Source: Bacteroidia bacterium
GTDB lineage: Bacteria > Bacteroidota > Bacteroidia > NS11-12g > UBA9320
Length of the DNA stretch: 34,261 nt
NCBI GenBank assembly: GCA_028247315.1
Contig: JAOKFZ010000019.1
Coordinates: 1-34,261 of the forward strand
Direction: 5' to 3'
The position numbers and the translations under genes were made by a program. Below are positions 1 to 8,852 of the stretch, in pieces. Under the pieces are notes generated by a model. The model was not told the DNA's origin and searched no databases. It was given only the letters and a program-made list of their open reading frames with translations. The stretch's first letter is position 1. Every line of letters begins with the position of its first letter.

Positions 1-2
1 TG

Positions 3-1313
3 GAATGGGCAGGAGAAACATTAGAAAAGTTTTCCAACACAAAAAACGATTCTGCTTTTGTAAGTATTATGGGAAGCGAGACTCCTTTCAACTCAGCTTT
101 TCAATTAAGAGGATCTTTCTCTCCAGAGATTGAAAATAGAGTTTTTGAGGCAGAAACAGGTAAAGTTGTTGGTCCGTTCCAACAAAGCGGAGTATACAGT
201 GTATTTAAAGTACTAGATTTTGGTAGAGACTCATTGCGTTCTGTAAAGGGTAGCCATATCCTTTTTGCTGTAGCTGGTAAAGATACAGCGAAAGCGGAGA
301 CAGAAGCGAGAGAGGTGTTAGCTAAAATAAAAAGTGGCACTACCACTTTTTCAGCTCAAGCATCTTCTAGAAACTTTGATGCAACTAGAGCTAACGGCGG
401 AGATATGGGTTGGGTACGTGAAGAATCTAGAGCATACCCTAAAAGCCTAATCAATCGTCTTATGACTTCTGGACAAGGAAACTTTGTAATCGTGAGAAGT
501 AGCAGAGGTGTACACCTCGCAAAAGCTACATCTGGGATAAGTCGTAAAACGGTAAAAGTCGCAATCGTAAACCAAAGCATATTCCCGAGTACAGCAACAG
601 ATGGTGCATTCTACAAAAAAGCTGGTGAATTCCTTGGTAAAGCTACAGGTGACCAAAGCTTTGAAGAAGTAGCAGAAAGCATGGGACTAGGTAAGCGTGT
701 AGCCAACAAAATATCAGAAGAAAATAGAAGCATACCAAACATAAAAGAATCGGATAAAATAGCAGAATGGTTATTTAATTCTTCTACAGAAGAAGGTAGT
801 GTTTCTGGGGTAATAGATATAGACGGAAGTCTTATAGTTGCTAAGGTTTCCAAGGTAAGAGAAAAAGGCCTGCCAAGTGCTGAAGATCTACGTGGTGAAA
901 TAGAACTCATTGTAAAAAACCAAAAGAAAGCAGAAATACTCCTGCCGAAAATGAAAGCGGCTCTTGCAACTGCTGAAACAGCAGAGGAATTGAGCAAAGT
1001 TCTAGATGCTGTAGTGACTCCAGTACCTGCAGCTTCTTTCAATTCAGGAAGTCTTCCCTACGTAGGACAAGATTATAAAATAATAGGCAGTATACTGGGC
1101 ACTCCAGTGGGAAAACATTCCAATGTAATAGAAGGTACAACAGGTGTAGCAGTGGTCTTTGTAAACAACGCCAATGAATACAATGCCAACAACATTGATA
1201 TGCTCAAAGAACAAATAAAACAGGAGTCTGAACAGAACACACAAGGAGGAATAGAAGCAGCACTTATCGAAAAGGCTGACGTAAAAGATCAACGTTACAA
1301 ATTCTACAACTAA
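3..1313 (+). CDS. PpiC/PpiD-type peptidyl-prolyl cis-trans isomerase (5' partial)
   Basis: The reading frame is already open at the left edge and ends at TAA 1311-1313, so the N-terminus (signal/anchor and first chaperone part) lies outside the window. From the first in-window ATG (69) 414 residues are visible. A parvulin rotamase domain spans about residues 58-155 of that part, with the typical order KGSHILF, GGDMGWV and a closing S.RGVHLAKA. After it comes a long helical, charged region and a second weaker parvulin-like half (about 290-400). Known role of the family: folding and quality control of outer-membrane or secreted proteins in the periplasm. The SurA/PpiD-like architecture fits the large Bacteroidota version of about 700 residues. 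The hydrolase gene starts 7 nt downstream, so the two may share a transcript, but a strong terminator-like hairpin sits just inside the hydrolase frame. Confidence 0.88.
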   Translation, partial: EWAGETLEKFSNTKNDSAFVSIMGSETPFNSAFQLRGSFSPEIENRVFEAETGKVVGPFQQSGVYSVFKVLDFGRDSLRSVKGSHILFAVAGKDTAKAETEAREVLAKIKSGTTTFSAQASSRNFDATRANGGDMGWVREESRAYPKSLINRLMTSGQGNFVIVRSSRGVHLAKATSGISRKTVKVAIVNQSIFPSTATDGAFYKKAGEFLGKATGDQSFEEVAESMGLGKRVANKISEENRSIPNIKESDKIAEWLFNSSTEEGSVSGVIDIDGSLIVAKVSKVREKGLPSAEDLRGEIELIVKNQKKAEILLPKMKAALATAETAEELSKVLDAVVTPVPAASFNSGSLPYVGQDYKIIGSILGTPVGKHSNVIEGTTGVAVVFVNNANEYNANNIDMLKEQIKQESEQNTQGGIEAALIEKADVKDQRYKFYN

Positions 1314-1320
1314 GACGCTA

Positions 1321-2103
1321 TTGATTTCGCGTTTTAATAAAATAGCATACACAAAGGTGGGGACAGGTCCCCACCTTTGTTTTTTACACGGTTTTTGTGA
1401 AGACTCCAGGATTTGGGACCCCCTCGTGACCGAATTTGCCAAAACATACACTTGCATAGCCATAGACCTCCCCGGTTTTGGGGCAAGCACAAACATCCCG
1501 TTCACCACCATTCCTGCACTAGCTACACAGGTAAAAGACCTTTTAGACCACGAAAGGGTGGAGCAGCCCATACTTTTAGGTCACTCACTTGGTGGTTATA
1601 TCTTAGCAGAATACATGCATCAGTATCCGAACAGTTTAGCTGCTGGTGCATTTATTCACTCTACTACCTATTCAGATAGTCGTGTCAAAAAAGAGAATAG
1701 ACTCAAGTCCATCGATTTTATCAATACACATGGAACAGCAGAGTTCTTTCGTATATTTATACCAGGTCTTGTAGCTACACCGCAGAGGGCACGACTACGA
1801 GACCATTTGACTGCCATGGTAAGGAACACACCTACATCATCTGTAATAGGTGGATTGCAAGCCATGAGAGATCGAGAGGACCACAGAAGCCTTCTGGATA
1901 CATTTGATAAACCCATCTTACTATTGCGTGGAGAAGAAGACAACCACTATCCAGCCAAAGATATATATGAACAAGCAGCACGATGCCAAGCAGCACAAGT
2001 AAGCAGCTTGACCAATGTAGGACACCTCAGTATGCTTGAAGATCAAAAAAAATGCCTCACCGAAGTGAAGCATTTTCTTGCTTTTGTAGCTGCTGTGAGC
2101 TAA
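1321..2103 (+). CDS. alpha/beta hydrolase
   Basis: A 260-residue protein of the alpha/beta-hydrolase fold. Visible are the oxyanion-hole HGF near residues 23-25, the nucleophile elbow GHSLGG with Ser89, the acid in LRGEED (Asp207) and the catalytic His235 in NVGHLSML, so the triad is complete. Substrate unknown; such proteins include esterases, lipases and C-C hydrolases. There is no signal peptide, so it is probably cytoplasmic. No ATG exists before the conserved beta-strands; TTG at 1321 gives the expected N-terminus (RFNKIAYTKVGTGP). It follows the prolyl isomerase gene by 7 nt. Codons 11-20 form a perfect inverted repeat followed by Ts (see the terminator entry), which may make expression depend on translation of this leader. 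Confidence 0.85.
   Translation: MISRFNKIAYTKVGTGPHLCFLHGFCEDSRIWDPLVTEFAKTYTCIAIDLPGFGASTNIPFTTIPALATQVKDLLDHERVEQPILLGHSLGGYILAEYMHQYPNSLAAGAFIHSTTYSDSRVKKENRLKSIDFINTHGTAEFFRIFIPGLVATPQRARLRDHLTAMVRNTPTSSVIGGLQAMRDREDHRSLLDTFDKPILLLRGEEDNHYPAKDIYEQAARCQAAQVSSLTNVGHLSMLEDQKKCLTEVKHFLAFVAAVS
1351..1385 (+). terminator. terminator-like hairpin inside the hydrolase coding frame
   Basis: Arms ACAAAGGTGGGGAC (1351-1364) and GTCCCCACCTTTGT (1367-1380) are perfect 14-bp complements with a 2-nt centre, followed directly by five more Ts (1381-1385). This is the layout of an intrinsic terminator for the upstream isomerase gene, yet it lies 30 nt after the TTG start of the hydrolase and encodes its conserved TKVGTGPHLCF segment. 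A ribosome translating from 1321 would cover it, so translation could decide between termination and read-through (inference). Confidence 0.6.
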
Positions 2104-2113
2104 CTCACATTTT
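2094..2113 (+). terminator. probable intrinsic terminator after the hydrolase
   Basis: TGTGAG (2094-2099), loop CTAA, CTCACA (2104-2109), then TTTT. The loop contains the hydrolase stop codon (2101-2103). The stem is short (6 bp), so strength is uncertain. It sits between the convergent hydrolase and DUF2147 genes. Confidence 0.45.
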
Positions 2114-2135
2114 AGTACCCAACATTATACAGCAT

Positions 2136-2603
2136 TTATTTTATTCTACTCCATTCACTGGTTTTGCCTAAAAATGGCATGCCTAACACGAAGCCCCTTA
2201 AGTACAAGTTTTTTTTATCGTCTCCTTCAAAGTACATATATCCATCATACGTTTTACCATCTGTCGGGTTATAGATAGTGCCTTCATTCCACTCGTTTTC
2301 ATCTGCATCCCATGTAAACCCTTTTGCTATAACCATACCCAGACGGTCTCTACCTCGAAGCTCTTCGTTTGAATTTTCTGGATCCTTTTTGGGATTGCCA
2401 CTGGCATCATTAGGCTCTACCAAATGTTCTATTTTACCATAGTATTTGCCATTTTTAGCTTTGTACATGCGTATGTGTGCTGTTTTTTCAGCATTCCAAT
2501 ACGTGCCTCTTATATCATCTGCAGTTAGTCCGTTTATCATTACTGCACTCACAACTGTTACTAGGCCTAACACTAGTGTGGCTAAAGAAAATCTTTTCAT
2601 CAT
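2136..2603 (-). CDS. DUF2147 domain exported protein
   Basis: A 155-residue protein with an N-terminal hydrophobic signal segment (about residues 5-27, after MMKRF) and a DUF2147 domain in the rest. Family hallmarks visible: D.RGTYWNAEK near the start, a KYYGKIEHL strand, GRDRLGMVI, a W..GTIYNPTDGKTYDGYM segment and the closing LYLRGFVLGMPFLGKTSEWSR. DUF2147 proteins are small secreted beta-rich proteins of unknown biochemical role, common in Bacteroidota and Proteobacteria. The gene is convergent with the hydrolase and divergent from the TPR gene. Two ATGs (2603 and 2600) are adjacent; which one is used does not matter for the mature product. Confidence 0.85.
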   Translation of the reverse strand: MMKRFSLATLVLGLVTVVSAVMINGLTADDIRGTYWNAEKTAHIRMYKAKNGKYYGKIEHLVEPNDASGNPKKDPENSNEELRGRDRLGMVIAKGFTWDADENEWNEGTIYNPTDGKTYDGYMYFEGDDKKNLYLRGFVLGMPFLGKTSEWSRIK

Positions 2604-2726
2604 TCTGTTTTTTTACTTATTCAGATTCAATTATACACAATCTTAGCCAAACGAATTCATACCTGTGTATAGATTATTTTCGAGCACATACAATTCGGCA
2701 CTTAATTTGTAGTCGATTATATATTG

Positions 2727-3434
2727 ATGAAACCAATACTTACGGCATTCTTACTCTTGTTTTTTGCGAATACATACGCACAAACAGCAGCTGAATTACT
2801 CATTCAGGCCAATAGAGCAACGCTCGAAAGAGACTACGACACAGCCTTAGAACTTTACAGTAAATACATTACACTCAACCCGACCGATTTTAGAGGCTAT
2901 TTCAATAGAGGTACAACTGAGTTCAATGCTGAAAAATACACGGATGCAAAGAGAGATTTCACTAAAACACTAACAATCAACCCTATATATAGAGAGGCAT
3001 ACTACTACCGAGGCTTGTGCCAAGTGAAACTGAAACAGTACAATGCAGCCATAAAGGACTATACACATATACTAAAGGATAACCCGAGAAGCATTCCTTT
3101 TCTAAAAGTAAGGGCAAACGCACATAATGCCAATGGTAACAAGAAACTAGCCTTAGTAGATCTCGACGATGCCATCCGCATAACCAAACTATCTGGAGAC
3201 CTCTATAAAAGAAGAGCAGAGCTTAAGGTAGAAATGAAAGATATAGACGGAGCCTTACGCGATTATAACTCAGTAGAAAAACTGCTGCCCAAGTATAAAA
3301 TGGTTCACTACATAAAGGGGAATTTATACCTCCAAATAAACGAAACAGAATTTGCCTGTGAGGAGTACCAAAAAGCATTGGACAACCGCATAGTAGTTGC
3401 CGAGCGTACTCATAATGAAAATTGCAAACCGTAA
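2727..3434 (+). CDS. exported tetratricopeptide repeat (TPR) protein
   Basis: A 235-residue protein. ATG 2727 is chosen over the TTG just before it because it opens a clean signal peptide (MKPILTAFLLLFFANTYA, cleavage before QTA). The mature part is about six TPR units of 34 residues from residue 22 onward, with signatures such as RGYFNRGTTEFNAEKYTDA and EAYYYRGLCQVKLKQYNAA. TPR arrays are protein-protein interaction scaffolds; here it is periplasmic or outer-membrane associated. The partner is unknown. It stands alone, divergent from the DUF2147 gene, with a 123-bp intergenic region that should hold both promoters, although I cannot identify clear boxes there. Confidence 0.82.
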   Translation: MKPILTAFLLLFFANTYAQTAAELLIQANRATLERDYDTALELYSKYITLNPTDFRGYFNRGTTEFNAEKYTDAKRDFTKTLTINPIYREAYYYRGLCQVKLKQYNAAIKDYTHILKDNPRSIPFLKVRANAHNANGNKKLALVDLDDAIRITKLSGDLYKRRAELKVEMKDIDGALRDYNSVEKLLPKYKMVHYIKGNLYLQINETEFACEEYQKALDNRIVVAERTHNENCKP

Positions 3435-3527
3435 CGTTGCTCAATCAGGACAGCAGTCTCATCAATTCTAGTAAAGTACAGCGATGTTCAATCGTTTTAT
3501 CCATAAAGCCTTAAATTCGCATAGCGT

Positions 3528-3857
3528 ATGATTAACCTGAAATTTTCTAGACTACCCAAGTACCGTAAGTTTAACTATACGCCCGTTTTTTATGACGAGG
3601 CCAAAGAAGAACTTCACTCGCGAGTTGATGATATAAAGCGAGAAATGGGAGAAGAAGCACGCACCAAAGACAATGTGAAAAACAATATACGCCGTGCTTA
3701 CAAAGCTAAACAGACGAGCAACAGGTATGGTACAGCCCCAGGCAATAAGCTGTATGTAGCACGTATAGCGGCTATTGCTGTTATTCTAACGGTTATTTTC
3801 TACTATCTCTGGGATTCTAATCTTCTAAAAATTATCTTCGAAGGCTTGTCCAAATAA
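3528..3857 (+). CDS. small membrane-anchored protein upstream of mutL
   Basis: A 109-residue protein: a basic, probably helical N-terminal part (residues 1-75, with charged stretches such as DDIKREMGEEARTKDNVK) and a single C-terminal membrane segment (about 77-95, VARIAAIAVILTVIFYYLW). A short tail follows. It ends 10 nt before mutL and is probably the first gene of that operon. Similar small proteins sit before mutL in other Bacteroidota (recalled, not checked). No function can be assigned; membrane anchoring of a cytoplasmic helical domain is all the sequence shows. Confidence 0.7.
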   Translation: MINLKFSRLPKYRKFNYTPVFYDEAKEELHSRVDDIKREMGEEARTKDNVKNNIRRAYKAKQTSNRYGTAPGNKLYVARIAAIAVILTVIFYYLWDSNLLKIIFEGLSK

Positions 3858-3867
3858 GCCCGAATAG

Positions 3868-5646
3868 ATGTCTGGAATCATACAATTACTACCCGAAAGC
3901 ACCGCCAATCAGATAGCCGCTGGGGAGGTAGTGCAGCGACCCGCATCTGTAGTAAAAGAACTTCTTGAAAATGCTGTAGACGCAGGATCTACCGAAATTA
4001 AACTCTTTATTAAAAATGGTGGCTGTACCCACATACAGGTAGATGACAACGGAACAGGCATGAACACATTCGATGCTAGAATGTGCTGGGAACGACATGC
4101 AACATCCAAAATAACAAAAGCAGACGATTTATATAATTTAAACACACTCGGTTTTAGGGGTGAAGCTCTAGCCAGTATAGCCTCGGTAAGCGAGGTAGAA
4201 ATGCGGAGCAAGTGTGAAGAAGAAAGTGTGGGTACCCGCATAGTGATAAATGCAGGTACAGTAGAAACACAAGAAAATACCGCGACTACACAAGGTACGT
4301 CAATCATCGTAAAGAACCTTTTTTACAACATACCTGCTCGCAAGAATTTTCTAAAAAGTATAGCGGTAGAAACCAAGCATATATTTGAAGAATATCAGCG
4401 AATAGCTTTAGCATACCCTGCTCTAAGTTTAGAATTTTACAACCAAGACAAAAACCTATCTAAACTAAGAGGTGGAAGCCTAAAACATCGAATTGCAGAT
4501 CTTTTCAGCGTAAAAGAAGAAAACCTTATCGATGCCAGCGAACAAACAGAAATAGTAGGTATTACTGGTTACATCGGTTCTCCTACTATGGCCAAACGTA
4601 CAAGAGGCAGTCAATACCTATTTGCAAATGGAAGATTCATTAAAGATGCCTACCTAAACCACGCGATAAGCTCTGCATATGGTGGTTTGCTAGAAGAAAA
4701 AACGTATCCCTTTTTTGTCCTATTTCTGAATGTAGATCCCAGAAAAATAGACGTAAACATTCACCCGACAAAGCATGAGGTGAAATTTGAGGATGGAAGA
4801 CATGTCTATACGCTACTTCAGAGTGTTATTAAGAAAACCTTAGGTATACATTTTGTGATGCCAACGCAAGCTCAGTTGCACAATGTCGTAGTGCCTCCAT
4901 TGCATAGCGAGTATAATCCTAGTCTTAAGATTACGGAACCGAATGCACGATTCAATCCTTTTGAGGCAGCCAAGCAGCGTACAAGTACCGAGTGGGAAAA
5001 ACTCGATGAGTTACTCAATACGCCTGTACAACAAGTGCAACAAAACGATATTTTCAATGAAACACTCGCAGACAAGCACGAAGGGAATAGAACATTCACC
5101 GATATTTTTCAGATTGAAAACGCCTTTATTATCACCAAAATAGACGGCGAACTGTGTATTGTAAATCAGCATAGAGCACACGCCCAGATCATGTATGAGC
5201 GGTATACAGAAAACCAACAAATTGCCTCGCAGCAGCTACTATTTCCCCGTACCGTAGAAATGAACAAAGCCGACCTTTCGCTCTACTTCGAAATGAAGGA
5301 TGATATAAATGCCCTTGGTTTTGATACCAGCGAGTTTGGCAAAGATGCCATTATCATAAATGGATTGCCTAGTGAACTCAGCAAGGCAGATGGTGCCAAT
5401 ATCGTCATACAGATATTGGATGATTTTAAAACAAATTATCAAGACTTAAAAATAGCCAAAAAAGATGCTTTGCGGCAAGCTACCGCAAAGAACGCTGCCA
5501 TTAAGGCAGGCAAGGCCTTGAGCGAGGCTGAGATGAGTAATCTGGTGAGTGATTTGCTTCAGTGTAAACAGTATACAAACAACAATGCAGGCAAGGCCAT
5601 CATTGTAAAACTAACAAAGAGCAGTTTGGAACGTTTTTTTCAATAA
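3868..5646 (+). CDS. mutL: DNA mismatch repair protein MutL
   Basis: A 592-residue MutL. The N-terminal GHKL ATPase is complete: motif I ELLENAVDAG (Glu31, Asn35), motif II DDNGTGM (59-65), motif III GFRGEALASI (95-104), and the KIDVNIHPTKHEVKF signature near 290-305. The C-terminal dimerisation domain begins around residue 405. MutL couples MutS mismatch recognition to strand incision. In latent-endonuclease MutLs the C-terminal metal site reads DQHA-x2-E-x4-E; here the aligned segment reads NQHRAHAQIMYE (433-444), lacking the Asp and the first Glu. The protein may therefore have lost or altered nicking activity, as I recall for other Bacteroidota MutLs. The gene is followed by two rhomboids in the same direction. 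Confidence 0.96.
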   Translation: MSGIIQLLPESTANQIAAGEVVQRPASVVKELLENAVDAGSTEIKLFIKNGGCTHIQVDDNGTGMNTFDARMCWERHATSKITKADDLYNLNTLGFRGEALASIASVSEVEMRSKCEEESVGTRIVINAGTVETQENTATTQGTSIIVKNLFYNIPARKNFLKSIAVETKHIFEEYQRIALAYPALSLEFYNQDKNLSKLRGGSLKHRIADLFSVKEENLIDASEQTEIVGITGYIGSPTMAKRTRGSQYLFANGRFIKDAYLNHAISSAYGGLLEEKTYPFFVLFLNVDPRKIDVNIHPTKHEVKFEDGRHVYTLLQSVIKKTLGIHFVMPTQAQLHNVVVPPLHSEYNPSLKITEPNARFNPFEAAKQRTSTEWEKLDELLNTPVQQVQQNDIFNETLADKHEGNRTFTDIFQIENAFIITKIDGELCIVNQHRAHAQIMYERYTENQQIASQQLLFPRTVEMNKADLSLYFEMKDDINALGFDTSEFGKDAIIINGLPSELSKADGANIVIQILDDFKTNYQDLKIAKKDALRQATAKNAAIKAGKALSEAEMSNLVSDLLQCKQYTNNNAGKAIIVKLTKSSLERFFQ

Positions 5647-5656
5647 GTAAGAATAC

Positions 5657-6286
5657 ATGCAGTTTAACAGCAATCAGTTTAACCTACCCGTAGTCACCAA
5701 GAATATCGTTGGTATAAATATCCTCATGTTTGTCATAACAATGGTGTTAAACGAGCAAGCTTATGAATACTTCGCTTTATTCAACTATAAAAGCGAGTAT
5801 TTCCGTGGGTGGCAAATCATAACGCATATGTTTATGCACGGCGGTTTTACACATATTCTATTCAATATGTTTGGGGTTTATATGTTTGGTTCTCGTCTAG
5901 AACAGATGTGGGGTGCAAAGCGGTATCTCAATTTCTATATTATAACAGGACTTGGTGCAGCATTAATTCATACCCTTATCCAAGATTACGAAATAACCCA
6001 AGGACTCGTTAATTTAAATCAGCCCACCGTAGGAGCATCTGGTGCCCTGTTTGGCATACTTGTAGCGTTCGCAATGTACTGGCCCAATACTGAGCTCTAC
6101 ATTATGTTTATTCCTGTGCCCATCAAGGCAAAATACCTTGTAGGAGCATATGCTGCATATGAACTATTTGCGGGAGTAAGCGGTTTTCAATCAGGAGTAG
6201 CACACTTTGCTCACTTAGGCGGTGCACTTTTTGGCTTCTTGCTTGTTAAGTATTGGAATAAAACCAACCGCAAAACGTTATACTAA
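5657..6286 (+). CDS. rhomboid family intramembrane serine protease
   Basis: A 209-residue polytopic membrane protein with about six membrane segments. The rhomboid catalytic dyad is present: Ser128 in GASGALFG and His186 in HFAHLGGALFG. The upstream HGGFTHILFN motif (61-70) supplies the conserved His/Asn of the oxyanion region. Rhomboids cleave transmembrane helices of substrate proteins within the bilayer; the substrate here is unknown. It starts 10 nt after mutL and ends 6 nt before a second rhomboid, so all are probably co-transcribed. The order mutL-rhomboid-rhomboid is recalled from other Bacteroidota genomes and has no obvious functional link to mismatch repair. Confidence 0.92.
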   Translation: MQFNSNQFNLPVVTKNIVGINILMFVITMVLNEQAYEYFALFNYKSEYFRGWQIITHMFMHGGFTHILFNMFGVYMFGSRLEQMWGAKRYLNFYIITGLGAALIHTLIQDYEITQGLVNLNQPTVGASGALFGILVAFAMYWPNTELYIMFIPVPIKAKYLVGAYAAYELFAGVSGFQSGVAHFAHLGGALFGFLLVKYWNKTNRKTLY

Positions 6287-6292
6287 CCAACC

Positions 6293-7153
6293 ATGACTAT
6301 CTGGGAAAAGATAAAATACGAGTACAACAAGGGTGGCTCAGCCATACGACAGATTATAATGATTAATTTAGGTGTTTTTGTCTTTACCATTTTTGTTGGT
6401 ATCGTAGCCAAGCTGTCGGGATTCCAGCCGAATGAACTCTTGGAGTATTTCTACATACCAAGCAACCTGGGCGTACTGCTCATCAGGCCTTGGAGTATCA
6501 TTACCAATATCTTCTTTCACAGTGGCTTTTGGCACATTTTGGGCAATATGCTATTGCTCTACTTCATTGGTCGTGTGCTCGAAGACTTTATGGACAGTAA
6601 CAAGGTTTGGAAAATATTTCTTTACGGAGGGTTAGCAGGTGCAGCACTATTTGTGATCAGCTACAACGTATTTCCCATTTTTGAAGAAGTAAAGAGCTAT
6701 AAAAAATTACTGGGAGCATCTGGCGGTGTTACGGCTATACTTGTAGCCACGGGTTTATACGTGCCGCGTTATCAGATTCGGCCTTTTGGATTGTTTAATG
6801 TAGAAATGCGTTGGGTCGCCCTTTTTTTGGTATTTAGAGACTTGTATCTATTTCCCGTGAGCGACAATACTGGCGGGCTTTTTGCCCATATAGGTGGTGC
6901 TATATTCGGGATGCTATACATACTACATCTGCAAGGAAAAATAGAACTTCCTACCATCAATGGTAAGTCCATTGTACCGTCTAAAATGAAAAAAGTACCC
7001 GTAGACGAAAGTACAATTGCAACGGAGCGTACCTACAAAAAACACCAACCCAATCAGGATCAGATAGACGCTATTTTGGACAAAATATCACAGAGTGGAT
7101 ACGATAGTTTGAATACGACAGAAAAGGAAATACTATTTAAAGCCAGCGAATAA
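6293..7153 (+). CDS. rhomboid family protein with C-terminal cytosolic tail
   Basis: A 286-residue paralogue of the preceding gene. The core keeps the dyad: Ser143 in LLGASGGVTAIL and His199 in LFAHIGGAIFGML, plus FFHSGFWHILGNM (74-86). It differs by an N-terminal amphipathic lead (MTIWEKIKYEYNKGG) and a tail of about 70 residues after the last membrane segment. The tail is hydrophilic and ends in a helical stretch resembling a short conserved module (DQIDAILDKISQSGYDSLNTTEKEIL, written here only as a description of residues 257-282). The tail could tether a partner or regulate the protease (inference). The stop codon abuts the ATG of the next gene (TAAATG), indicating translational coupling. 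Confidence 0.9.
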   Translation: MTIWEKIKYEYNKGGSAIRQIIMINLGVFVFTIFVGIVAKLSGFQPNELLEYFYIPSNLGVLLIRPWSIITNIFFHSGFWHILGNMLLLYFIGRVLEDFMDSNKVWKIFLYGGLAGAALFVISYNVFPIFEEVKSYKKLLGASGGVTAILVATGLYVPRYQIRPFGLFNVEMRWVALFLVFRDLYLFPVSDNTGGLFAHIGGAIFGMLYILHLQGKIELPTINGKSIVPSKMKKVPVDESTIATERTYKKHQPNQDQIDAILDKISQSGYDSLNTTEKEILFKASE

Positions 7154-8200
7154 ATGCGTCGGTTTTTCAAACGTATAGCAGACGTTGCGAATGCACTAGT
7201 CATATTGGGCTTGCTTGTAGCCTACTTAGCTCCGTTTACTGATCCGCAGGATTTTTGGCCTGTAGCCTTCTTTGGGCTTACCTACAAGTTTTGGTTAATA
7301 CTCAATCTTGTCTTGATCTTTTTCTGGATATTATTCAAAAGCAAGAGATGGATGTACAACGCATTCTTTGTAGTGGTTGGTTTGCAGTTTGCTGCACGAA
7401 ACATGCAATACAACTCTAGCCATGCAACATCTTCTGACATTAAAGTAGCCGCCTTCAATGTGAATGTACAACAGGTATATGACGGAGGAAATACTTCGGA
7501 GCAAATTAAGAATTACCTTAACGAAAAAGCGTTTGACGTTGTGGTACTTATTGAGTGGCTTGATAAGAAAGGAAGTATCGATTATGGTACATACCCGCAC
7601 CAACAGTTTGTGAAACTAGATGCCCAAAGGAACAATTATAATTATGGGCTAAAAATAGTCTCTAAACACAAAATAATTAACTGGGAACGGATAAAGTTCG
7701 AACAGTCTACCAATAACATGGCAGCCTACTTTGATATAGATGTGAATGGCATAATACAGCGTTATGTAGCCACCCATTTGCAATCTAATGGGATAAACTC
7801 TACCCACTACCACAAACTAGTGAATGTAGAGATAGATGAAGAGTACAAGACCTATGCATTGGACTTTGCTAAAAGACTAAAAAAACTAATAGTACAACGT
7901 AGCGAGCAGACCAAAGCAATACAAGAGGCAATAGCAGATAGTCCTTATCCAGTGATAATTCTAGGCGATTTTAATGATACGCCACAGAGTTACACCTACC
8001 AACAACTTAAAAAAGGAAGAAAAGATGCTTTCATAGAAAGAGGAAATGGTTGGGGTGCTACGTATCTCAAGCCTTTTCCGATAATGCGTATTGACTACAT
8101 ATTACACGATAGCGAACTAGAATGTACCAGCTACAAATGCGTATCGACCATAAAAAGTGACCACGCTATGTTAGAAGCAACTTTTAAACTATCAAACTAA
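7154..8200 (+). CDS. membrane-anchored endonuclease/exonuclease/phosphatase (EEP) family protein
   Basis: A 348-residue protein. Residues 1-83 contain three hydrophobic segments (about 12-28, 36-60 and 68-82). The remaining EEP fold keeps its active-site residues: Asn102 in AAFNVN, Glu134 in VVLIEWL, the LGDFND motif (270-275) and SDHAML (335-340, His337). EEP enzymes hydrolyse phosphodiester or phosphomonoester bonds in nucleic acids or lipids; with this N-terminal anchor the catalytic domain may face the periplasm and act on a lipid or other non-DNA substrate (inference). Start is ATG 7154, directly after the rhomboid stop codon. It belongs to the mutL-rhomboid operon by spacing. Confidence 0.87.
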   Translation: MRRFFKRIADVANALVILGLLVAYLAPFTDPQDFWPVAFFGLTYKFWLILNLVLIFFWILFKSKRWMYNAFFVVVGLQFAARNMQYNSSHATSSDIKVAAFNVNVQQVYDGGNTSEQIKNYLNEKAFDVVVLIEWLDKKGSIDYGTYPHQQFVKLDAQRNNYNYGLKIVSKHKIINWERIKFEQSTNNMAAYFDIDVNGIIQRYVATHLQSNGINSTHYHKLVNVEIDEEYKTYALDFAKRLKKLIVQRSEQTKAIQEAIADSPYPVIILGDFNDTPQSYTYQQLKKGRKDAFIERGNGWGATYLKPFPIMRIDYILHDSELECTSYKCVSTIKSDHAMLEATFKLSN

Positions 8201-8207
8201 ACAGCCT

Positions 8208-8852
8208 ATGGATTTTATAGATAAAGAACTCGCCGATTATGCAGAAAAGCACTCGAGTGCAGAAAGCACTTTACTAGCAACGTTGAACAGGGACACCTAT
8301 GCCAATGTACTTGCTCCTCGTATGCTTAGTGGTCACTTACAAGGCCGTATACTCAGTTTGTTTAGTAAAATGAAGCAGCCTAAAGCTATACTGGAAATAG
8401 GTACGTATACGGGCTATGCTGCTCTTTGCTTGGCAGAAGGTCTTACCCCAGGAGGTGTGTTGCATACCATTGATATCAATGAAGAATTAGAAACGCGTAT
8501 CCTACAATTTTTTGGTGAATCTTCGTATGCAGAGCAATTGCATTTCCACGTGGGCAATGCCCTCGATGTTATTCCAACATTGGATGCTGATTTTGACCTA
8601 GTATTTATAGATGCTGATAAGGACAACTACTCTGCCTACTATGATTTACTTATAGATCGCCTGCCACAAGGTGCTATTATCATCGCCGATAATGTACTTT
8701 GGAGTGGTAAAGTAATAGATCAAGTACAATTGGATAAAGATTCAGATACCAGAGCATTAGACGTGTTCAATAAGCAAGTGAATGATGACCCACGCGTAGA
8801 AAACATACTACTGCCTGTAAGAGATGGACTAATGGTGGCACGAAAACTATAG
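8208..8852 (+). CDS. O-methyltransferase (caffeoyl-CoA OMT-like, Methyltransf_3)
   Basis: A 214-residue SAM-dependent methyltransferase. Motif I ILEIGTYTGYAAL (61-73), the acidic residue after strand 2 in HTIDINEE (Asp89), the metal-binding IDADKDNY (134-141) and IIADNVLWSG (158-167) match the cation-dependent OMT family that acts on catechol-like hydroxyls. No signal peptide, so cytoplasmic. The actual acceptor is unknown. It starts 7 nt after the EEP gene and overlaps the next methyltransferase gene by one base (TAGTG), so it is likely the penultimate gene of a long operon that begins before mutL. Confidence 0.92.
   Translation: MDFIDKELADYAEKHSSAESTLLATLNRDTYANVLAPRMLSGHLQGRILSLFSKMKQPKAILEIGTYTGYAALCLAEGLTPGGVLHTIDINEELETRILQFFGESSYAEQLHFHVGNALDVIPTLDADFDLVFIDADKDNYSAYYDLLIDRLPQGAIIIADNVLWSGKVIDQVQLDKDSDTRALDVFNKQVNDDPRVENILLPVRDGLMVARKL

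Noticed and set aside
1044..1571. 175-residue frame antisense to the isomerase and hydrolase genes
   Set aside because: Shadow of two well-supported genes on the other strand; the sequence has no coherent domain.
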